From Planctomycetota bacterium (GTDB lineage Bacteria; Planctomycetota; SZUA-567; H5-PLA8), in assembly GCA_025355035.1 (NCBI GenBank), contig JANXLS010000325.1:1-5158 (forward strand): a stretch of DNA of 5,158 nucleotides, read 5' to 3'. Both the position numbers and the translations under genes were made by a program. Below the pieces are notes generated by a model that saw only the letters and a list, made by a program, of their open reading frames with translations, made no database searches and was not told the DNA's origin. Of this stretch, positions 1-5,158 are shown piece by piece (the first letter of the stretch is position 1; each line of letters starts with the position of its first letter).

Positions 1-2139
1 GACTCGCGATTCAATCTCGGTGCCGGGTCGTCCGTCGATCTCGATGCGTTTCTCTACGACAGCACCAATCTCGCTACCGCAAACATCCTCGATTCCAGTA
101 CCGACCCGCAATTCGCCGGCAACATTCCCAATGGCAATCCCAACGAAATCATGTCGTCCTTTACCAACAATACCGGCTCGACGAAGACGGTCTATCTCGC
201 CGTCAATCTGGCCGCGGGTTCGAGCGCGAATCTGGTGCTCCGCGTCATCATTCAAAGTGATCTGCAACTGACGTTCCCGTCCAACGGCGTTAACGGCATG
301 ACCGCCTACGGGCACACGACGCTCGACGAAGCGATCTCCGTTGGAGCGATTTTCTACGGCGACATTGACAGCGGCGGCAAGTGGGCGGGCGATCTCAATA
401 ACGAAGATCCCAACGCAATCAATGCGGAAGCCTTTTCTTCAAAAGGCGGTATCGGTGCCAATGGAGTGCCATTCTATTTCGACACCGCGGGCAATCCGCT
501 TGCCAATGCGCCGGTACGTCGCAACGCACCCTCCATAGCCGCACCCGATCGCGTCAACAACACCTTCTTCGGCAACGACATCAGTTTCGTCATCAACGGC
601 GTCACGTACGATTCCGATAGTCTGCCGAACTTCGAAGGCACGTCCGCCGCCGCGCCTAACGCGGCTGCCGTCGCAGCGCTGCTCTTGGAACGTGCGCCGC
701 TTTCGACTCCATCGCAAATCAAACTTGCTTTGCAGAACACAGCCATCGATATCGTCGCAACGGCGCCGCTCTCCAGTGTCGGCCCGGACGACATGACCGG
801 TGCCGGTTTGGTCAATGCGCTTGCTGCCGCCAACGCACTCCCGGCGATCATCACCAATCCGATCTCCCAGACCACGTTGGATGGAAACTCAATCACCTTC
901 TCCGTCGTAGCGTCAGGTGCTGCAACGTTGTCCTACCAATGGTTCAAGAATGGAACGCTTATCCCGAACGCAACAAGCGCATCCCTTCAACTGACCAACG
1001 TGCTGATTTCGGATGACGGCGCGAAATTCTATTGCATCGTCAACAATTCCGTCGGAACTGTCAGCAGCACGACCGCGACCCTGACGGTTCATCAAGGCCC
1101 AAAAATCACGCAGCAACCCGTTTCGCAACTTATCAACTACGGATCGACAGCCACGTTCACCTGTGTCGGGAACTCCGGTTTCATCACGTACCAATGGCAG
1201 CGCAATGGCACTCCCATTTCCGGCGCAACGAACCCATCCTACACAACTGCGGCCGTCGGTCCCAGCGATGACGGCGCTTTGTACACCTGTGTCGTCTCCA
1301 ACCAATTTGCAAACATCACGAGCAACACGGCGAAATTGTCAGCGAATCCTCCGCCGGCAATCTTCAGCGGCCCGACCGCCAATCCGGGTGCGGGTATTGT
1401 CGGACAGACCATCCAATTCCTCGCCTCGGCCATTGGCGCAAATAACACGTCCGTAAATTACCTGTGGGATTTCGGGGATGGCACCAGCGCAACCGGAGCG
1501 CCCGTCACTCATGTTTATGCGGCCGCGCAAAATTACGCAGTCACCCTCACGGTTACCGATGCCAACGGAGCCATTTCGTCTGGAAAGCTCACGGAAATTA
1601 TTTTCGTCGATGCGAACGCCGATGGCCTCCCCGATTTGGATCCGGCGATCGACAACAGCAGTTTCGTCGATGCGCTCCGAATCATCAAAGGGTACATGCC
1701 GCAATCACTCGTCATCAAGTCCTTGATCATCTCGTTGAACTTTGCGAAGATCCATTCCGACACGCTGACACTCACCGGTTCGCTGCCCGTGCCAGCAGGA
1801 TTCAACGCGACGAATTCTCCAGTGACTCTGATCGTCGGCGGCGTTGGACGAACGCTGCTGCTTAACGCAAAAGGCAAGGGCACGAGTACGCCCAACGGTA
1901 CTTTTCAGTTGATGTTCAGCACGAAAGCCAAGGGCCCAACGTTCGGAAAATTCTCATTCAAGATGTCGAAGGCGAATATCCAGAGCATCGTCGCGTCGAG
2001 TTCGAATTTGGCAAATGTGAACGCCACGAATGAAGGTCGCATCGTCCGCGCGACAATTTTCTTCAACGGCGGAATGTACGATATTGCTCAACCGCAAACG
2101 TACACGGCGAAGATGGGCAAAACCGGCAAGACGAAGTAG
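1..2139 (+). CDS. Secreted subtilisin-like S8 serine peptidase with Ig-like, PKD and C-terminal beta domains (5' partial)
   Basis: The frame is open from base 1 to a TAG stop, giving 712 visible residues. The first in-frame ATG (151) lies inside a folded domain, so I treat the gene as truncated by the window edge. Residues 1-90 look like the jelly-roll insert (VDLDAFLYDS, SFTNNTGSTKTVYLAV) found in one S8 subgroup between the His and Ser motifs. Residues 115-235 match the end of that catalytic domain: SVGAIFYG, FSSKGG, FDTAGNPLA, APDRVNNTFFG, then PNFEGTSAAAPNAAAVAALLL with catalytic Ser215. Asp and His must lie upstream. Next come Ig-like domain 1 (about 281-363; W314, single C345), Ig-like domain 2 (about 366-446; C388, W399, C430), a PKD domain (about 450-536; WDFGDGTS at 489-496, HVY at 504-506), an acidic loop DANADGLPD (537-545) and a beta-rich tail (about 572-708). 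The expected role is extracellular proteolysis, with the Ig/PKD modules for adhesion or substrate binding. No LPXTG-type anchor is visible; the end is basic. The peptidase call is firm. Substrate and sorting route are unknown. Confidence 0.93.
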   Translation, partial: DSRFNLGAGSSVDLDAFLYDSTNLATANILDSSTDPQFAGNIPNGNPNEIMSSFTNNTGSTKTVYLAVNLAAGSSANLVLRVIIQSDLQLTFPSNGVNGMTAYGHTTLDEAISVGAIFYGDIDSGGKWAGDLNNEDPNAINAEAFSSKGGIGANGVPFYFDTAGNPLANAPVRRNAPSIAAPDRVNNTFFGNDISFVINGVTYDSDSLPNFEGTSAAAPNAAAVAALLLERAPLSTPSQIKLALQNTAIDIVATAPLSSVGPDDMTGAGLVNALAAANALPAIITNPISQTTLDGNSITFSVVASGAATLSYQWFKNGTLIPNATSASLQLTNVLISDDGAKFYCIVNNSVGTVSSTTATLTVHQGPKITQQPVSQLINYGSTATFTCVGNSGFITYQWQRNGTPISGATNPSYTTAAVGPSDDGALYTCVVSNQFANITSNTAKLSANPPPAIFSGPTANPGAGIVGQTIQFLASAIGANNTSVNYLWDFGDGTSATGAPVTHVYAAAQNYAVTLTVTDANGAISSGKLTEIIFVDANADGLPDLDPAIDNSSFVDALRIIKGYMPQSLVIKSLIISLNFAKIHSDTLTLTGSLPVPAGFNATNSPVTLIVGGVGRTLLLNAKGKGTSTPNGTFQLMFSTKAKGPTFGKFSFKMSKANIQSIVASSSNLANVNATNEGRIVRATIFFNGGMYDIAQPQTYTAKMGKTGKTK

Positions 2140-2149
2140 CGGCATCGCG

Positions 2150-2205
2150 TTCAAGAGAGTAAGATTCGTCTGCTGATTACGCGTTTCTTCACTCTGAATT
2201 TTATT
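2150..2205 (+). terminator. Possible weak terminator after the peptidase gene
   Basis: An imperfect inverted repeat follows the TAG stop. TTC (2150-2152), AGAGT (2156-2160) and AAGA (2161-2164) can pair with TCTT (2186-2189), ACTCT (2191-2195) and GAA (2196-2198), with small bulges and a loop of about 21 bases. A T-rich run (2199-2205) follows. The stem is AU-rich with a large loop, so termination would be weak at best. I did not compute a folding energy. The only other support is its position between functionally unrelated genes. Confidence 0.2.
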
Positions 2206-2212
2206 CCCTTTC

Positions 2213-2216
2213 GAGG
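2213..2216 (+). promoter_or_regulatory. Shine-Dalgarno site of the metallophosphoesterase gene
   Basis: GAGG, followed by A, sits six bases before the ATG at 2223. This supports that ATG as the true start, as does the fact that the protein then begins directly with the conserved first beta strand and metal motif (MPKFIHAADLHLDSP), as its homologues do. Confidence 0.7.
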
Positions 2217-2222
2217 ACGGTC

Positions 2223-3503
2223 ATGCCGAAGTTTATTCACGCGGCGGATCTGCATTTGGACAGTCCCCTGCGTGGTCTTTCGCGTTACGACGGCGCGCCG
2301 GAAGACGAGTTGCGGCTTGCAACGCGCGAGGCGCTGAAAAATCTCGTTCGACTCGCCGAAGACGAAAAAGTCGATTTCGTGCTGATCGCCGGCGACGTGT
2401 ACGATGGCGATTGGAAGGACTACAATACCGGCCTTTTCTTCGCATCGCAGATGAGTCGACTCCGCGCGCTCAACATTCCCGTGGTGATGATCAAGGGAAA
2501 CCACGACGCTGAAAGCCAGATCACTAAAAACCTTACGCTTCCGGAAAACGTCACGCTGCTCAGCCACAAGAAGCCCGAGTCCAAAGTCTTCGAACAATTC
2601 AACGTCGCGATTCACGGACAAAGTTTCGAGACGAGAGTCGTTACCGAAGACCTCAGCGTCCGCTACCCGCGCGCATTTTCGGGCGGATTGAATATCGGCT
2701 TGCTTCACACGCTCGCCGAAGGGCAGGAAGGCCACGATTGCTACGCGCCTTGCACAATCGACGGATTATGCTCCAAGGGATATGATTATTGGGCACTTGG
2801 GCACGTTCACACGCGAGCGATTCTTCGCGACGCCGATCCGCTGATCGTTTTTCCCGGCAACATCCAGGGCCGTCACGCGCGGGAAACTGAAGGCAAAGGT
2901 TGCACGATCGTTTCATACGACAACGGAAAAATCATCGATGCCCAGCATCGCGATCTTCACGTCGCGCGCTGGATCGTTGCGCCGATCGACGCATCCGACG
3001 CGACCCATGTGGCCGATGTCATCGTGCTGACGAAAACCGCCTTGCGCGACATCGCTTCGAAGTACGGCGACAAACTCATCGCCGCACGGGTCGAAATCCG
3101 CGGTGCAACGCGCACGCATTCAGAACTTCTCTCCGATCCCGAATACATCGTCAGCGAAATCCGTGCGGGTGCGACCGATGTCGGCAACGGTCAGATCTGG
3201 GTCGAGAAAGTAAAACTAGTCACCACAGCGCACCGCGATGTCGCCGAAATGATCAACGAAAGTTCGGCGCTTGGAACCATGCTCCGTTCGATCATGAATT
3301 CCGCCGCTTCCAACGCGCTCGACCCAAGCGTCCTCGAAGAGTTGGCCGCGCTTCATGATAAGCTTCCGTCGGAACTCACCGATCCTCTGGATGGTTTCGA
3401 CGCTGTCGATTTGAAAGATCCGGCAAAATTGGAAGCGCTCATCAACGACGCCCGCAGCCTGCTGATTTCAAAGGTCAAATCCGCCTATAATGGAGGAGTT
3501 TGA
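2223..3503 (+). CDS. Mre11/SbcD-like DNA repair metallophosphoesterase, YhaO type
   Basis: This is a complete 426-residue protein of the calcineurin-like metallophosphoesterase superfamily, closest in motif wording to the YhaO branch of SbcD/Mre11 nucleases. All expected di-metal motifs are present: DLHLDSP with D9 and H11, GDVYDG with D58, GNHD with N93-H94-D95, LLHT with H162, and GHVHTR with H194 and H196. The segment QGRHARETEGKGC after the last motif is also typical of SbcD/Mre11. Residues 1 to about 240 form the catalytic domain. About 245-426 is a C-terminal domain of the kind that in this family caps the nuclease and contacts the partner ATPase. No signal peptide or membrane segment is seen, so it is cytoplasmic. 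By family knowledge it should be a Mn-dependent DNA nuclease. It ends two bases before the ATPase gene, implying co-transcription and a joint complex. SbcD itself is a less likely label, because the neighbour is YhaN-like and no zinc-hook motif is seen in its visible half. Confidence 0.93.
   Translation: MPKFIHAADLHLDSPLRGLSRYDGAPEDELRLATREALKNLVRLAEDEKVDFVLIAGDVYDGDWKDYNTGLFFASQMSRLRALNIPVVMIKGNHDAESQITKNLTLPENVTLLSHKKPESKVFEQFNVAIHGQSFETRVVTEDLSVRYPRAFSGGLNIGLLHTLAEGQEGHDCYAPCTIDGLCSKGYDYWALGHVHTRAILRDADPLIVFPGNIQGRHARETEGKGCTIVSYDNGKIIDAQHRDLHVARWIVAPIDASDATHVADVIVLTKTALRDIASKYGDKLIAARVEIRGATRTHSELLSDPEYIVSEIRAGATDVGNGQIWVEKVKLVTTAHRDVAEMINESSALGTMLRSIMNSAASNALDPSVLEELAALHDKLPSELTDPLDGFDAVDLKDPAKLEALINDARSLLISKVKSAYNGGV
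3492..3496 (+). promoter_or_regulatory. Shine-Dalgarno site that fixes the GTG start of the ATPase gene
   Basis: A full GGAGG lies inside the last codons of the metallophosphoesterase gene, nine bases before GTG at 3506. It decides the start: the next in-frame ATG (3557) would remove the N-terminal strand (RLKELQLLKYGHF) that belongs to the ATPase fold. With only two bases between stop and start, translational coupling is likely. Confidence 0.8.
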
Positions 3504-3505
3504 AC

Positions 3506-5158
3506 GTGCGGCTCAAGGAATTGCAGCTCCTTAAATACGGTCATTTCGACGATGAAATGCTCCGCTTTCCCGGATCGACGCCGGGACTTCACATCGTTTT
3601 TGGACCCAATGAAGCCGGCAAAAGCACGGCCTTGCGCGCGTTAAAAGCGCTGCTATTCGGGATCGCACGCAGCACCTGCGACGACTTTTTGCACGGGGGC
3701 GATTTGCTCAGTGTCGGTGCGATTCTGGAATCGGCCGATGGTCGCTCGTGTGAGTTGCAACGCTGGAAAAAAACACCGACTCTGCGCGATCGAGACGGAA
3801 AAAAGGCTGCGGATTCCAGCCTGCTGAATCAATGCCTGGGCGGAATGGACGCGGATTCTTTCCAGCGCCGTTACGGGCTTGATTTCGACGAATTGCAGCG
3901 CGGCAGCAAAATATTATTGGAAGAAAAAGGAAACGTCGGCACCAGCATTTTTTCAACGAGTCTGGGCGCGCTCGATGTTCGAAAGGTGCTGACCGAACTG
4001 GAGGAAAAGGCCGCGGAACTTTTCACGGCAAAAGCGCGAACTCGTTCGATCAACACGGCAATCGCCAATTACGCGCAGTTGAAAAAGCAGATCAAAGATG
4101 CCTCGTTGACCGTGCGAACATTTCTCGAAAAAGAGGAACAGATTCACGAAGCAGCGGGCAAACTGGAGTTTGTGAAGCAACTCCAGCGAAACTTGAGTGC
4201 ACGCAAAACGCAGCTCGAACGCATTCGCCGAACGCGCCCGATGATCGCGGAGCTCATTGAGTTCGAAATCCAGCTTAAGGACAATGGTTACGTCGCGCAA
4301 CTTCCCGGCGACTTCATCGCCGAGCGCCGAATCCTTTCTGAAAACTTACGCAAATTGCAGGATGAAATCGCGGAACGAACACGGGAAATCGCGAACGTTC
4401 AAGAGGACATTTCAAAACTGCATGTCGCTGCTGACGTGCTCGAGCGCGACGCGGACATCAACGATTTGCAAAAAAAGTTAAGGAGTTATGCTGACGCGCG
4501 CGCTGATTTGCCAGGACTCAAGGCGAAAGCGGATAAAGCCCGCGAAGAGGCCGAATTCATCCTCAAAATACTGCGACCCGGCATGCCGCTTTCGGATGCG
4601 GAGTCGCTGCGTCTTCGCGCGGACCAAATCACCCGCGTTCGCGGTTTGGTCGGCGAAGAAAAGCCGCTCCGAAACACACACGAAGCCCTTGCGGCGGAGG
4701 CGCGGGAACTAGAAGATGAATTGAAAACCGCGAAAGAGAAACTCGCGCAGATGCCGCAGCCGTGTTCAATCGAGCACCTGTCCGAAAGCATCGCGACGAT
4801 TCAACGCAAAGGCGATCTGAACGCAAAACTCGCGGACGAAAAGCAGAGGTTGGAACGACTGCGAGACGAATCCGAAACCAAGCTGAAACGACTGCCTTTC
4901 TGGAACGGAACGCTGGATGAACTCGCCACGATAAAGGTTCCCGGGATCGACGCGATTTCGGAATTCGATCAACGCAAGCAGCGGATCGAAGCCGACCTGT
5001 CGCGTCTGGCGACTCAAACTGAAGGCCTCGACAAGACGATTGCGGATTGCAGTGAAGACATAGCGCGGTTGCAGCAATCGGGTGGAGCAATCCCAACGGG
5101 TCAACAATTGGACGCGGCACGCATCCATCGCGGAAAAGGCTGGGAGTTGATCCGCCGT
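3506..5158 (+). CDS. YhaN-type AAA/SMC-like ATPase, partner of the metallophosphoesterase (3' partial)
   Basis: The frame runs from a GTG start to the window edge without a stop, giving 551 residues. Proteins of this family are usually much longer, so perhaps half is seen. The start RLKELQLLKYGHF plus the Walker A motif GPNEAGKST (33-41) and LKALLFGI is the N-terminal half of a RecF/SMC/Rad50-like ATPase head. Further family-like blocks are GGMDADSFQRRYGLDFDELQRG (about 112-133) and NVGTSIFSTSLGAL (about 145-158). From about 160 the chain is rich in Glu, Lys, Arg, Leu and Gln in heptad-like order, giving long coiled-coil arms. The final GKGWELIRR resembles a conserved 'GW-L-R' block of YhaN proteins. 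Walker B and the signature motif should lie downstream. No CxxC zinc hook is seen in the visible part, which separates it from classical SbcC. The expected role is ATP-driven gating of the YhaO-type nuclease on DNA, in the cytoplasm. Confidence 0.9.
   Translation, partial: MRLKELQLLKYGHFDDEMLRFPGSTPGLHIVFGPNEAGKSTALRALKALLFGIARSTCDDFLHGGDLLSVGAILESADGRSCELQRWKKTPTLRDRDGKKAADSSLLNQCLGGMDADSFQRRYGLDFDELQRGSKILLEEKGNVGTSIFSTSLGALDVRKVLTELEEKAAELFTAKARTRSINTAIANYAQLKKQIKDASLTVRTFLEKEEQIHEAAGKLEFVKQLQRNLSARKTQLERIRRTRPMIAELIEFEIQLKDNGYVAQLPGDFIAERRILSENLRKLQDEIAERTREIANVQEDISKLHVAADVLERDADINDLQKKLRSYADARADLPGLKAKADKAREEAEFILKILRPGMPLSDAESLRLRADQITRVRGLVGEEKPLRNTHEALAAEARELEDELKTAKEKLAQMPQPCSIEHLSESIATIQRKGDLNAKLADEKQRLERLRDESETKLKRLPFWNGTLDELATIKVPGIDAISEFDQRKQRIEADLSRLATQTEGLDKTIADCSEDIARLQQSGGAIPTGQQLDAARIHRGKGWELIRR

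Noticed and set aside
151..153. ATG as the start of the peptidase gene
   Set aside because: The frame is open to base 1, the upstream 50 codons continue the jelly-roll insert, there is no signal peptide, and the catalytic Asp and His would be missing.
474..896. A 140-codon minus-strand frame opposite the peptidase
   Set aside because: It is Ala/Ser-rich because it mirrors the Ala-rich GTSAAAP region. No family resemblance was seen.
2165..2210. A separate promoter for the nuclease-ATPase operon
   Set aside because: The gap contains an AT-rich stretch, but no convincing pair of -35 and -10 hexamers with proper spacing could be found by eye.
2151..2735. A 194-codon open frame on the minus strand opposite the metallophosphoesterase gene
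   Set aside because: It lies almost wholly antisense to a gene with intact catalytic motifs, its translation shows no recognisable domain, and such shadow frames are common at this base composition.
4629..5128. Two overlapping minus-strand open frames (163 and 120 codons) opposite the ATPase gene
   Set aside because: Both are antisense to a continuous coiled-coil coding frame, and their translations are low-complexity, Arg-rich or Phe-rich strings without motifs.

Overview
The window shows three protein-coding genes, all on the + strand, and essentially no spare DNA. The sequence is bacterial: compact, moderately GC-rich by eye, with short intergenic gaps, Shine-Dalgarno sequences and a GTG start. 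Taxonomy cannot be fixed from 5 kb. A very large secreted S8 peptidase with Ig-like and PKD modules, next to a YhaO/YhaN-type nuclease/ATPase pair, fits the PVC group (Verrucomicrobiota or Planctomycetota) or a similar soil or freshwater Gram-negative. That is an inference of low to moderate strength.

Region 1 (1-2139) is the C-terminal part of a subtilisin-like (S8) serine protease. The frame is open from base 1, so its start, signal peptide and catalytic Asp and His lie upstream of the window. What remains is, in order: a jelly-roll-like insert, the end of the catalytic domain with the serine motif GTSAAAP, two Ig-like domains, a PKD domain, a short acidic Ca-binding-type loop, and a C-terminal beta-rich domain of unknown function. 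The product is most likely secreted or on the cell surface.

Region 2 (2140-2222) is an 83-base gap. It holds a weak imperfect hairpin followed by a T-rich stretch, and a ribosome binding site for the next gene.

Region 3 (2223-5158) is a two-gene operon. The first gene encodes a complete Mre11/SbcD-like metallophosphoesterase of the YhaO type. Two bases after its stop codon comes a GTG-initiated gene for a YhaN-type AAA/SMC-like ATPase with a Walker A motif and long coiled coils. This second gene runs off the right edge. By family knowledge the two proteins should form a nuclease-ATPase complex acting on DNA ends or structures, analogous to SbcCD and Mre11-Rad50. The peptidase upstream appears functionally unrelated.

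I see no RNA genes, mobile elements, CRISPR arrays or tRNAs, and no clear sign of a wholly new system. The least explained parts are the peptidase's C-terminal domain and the biological role of the YhaO/YhaN-like pair.
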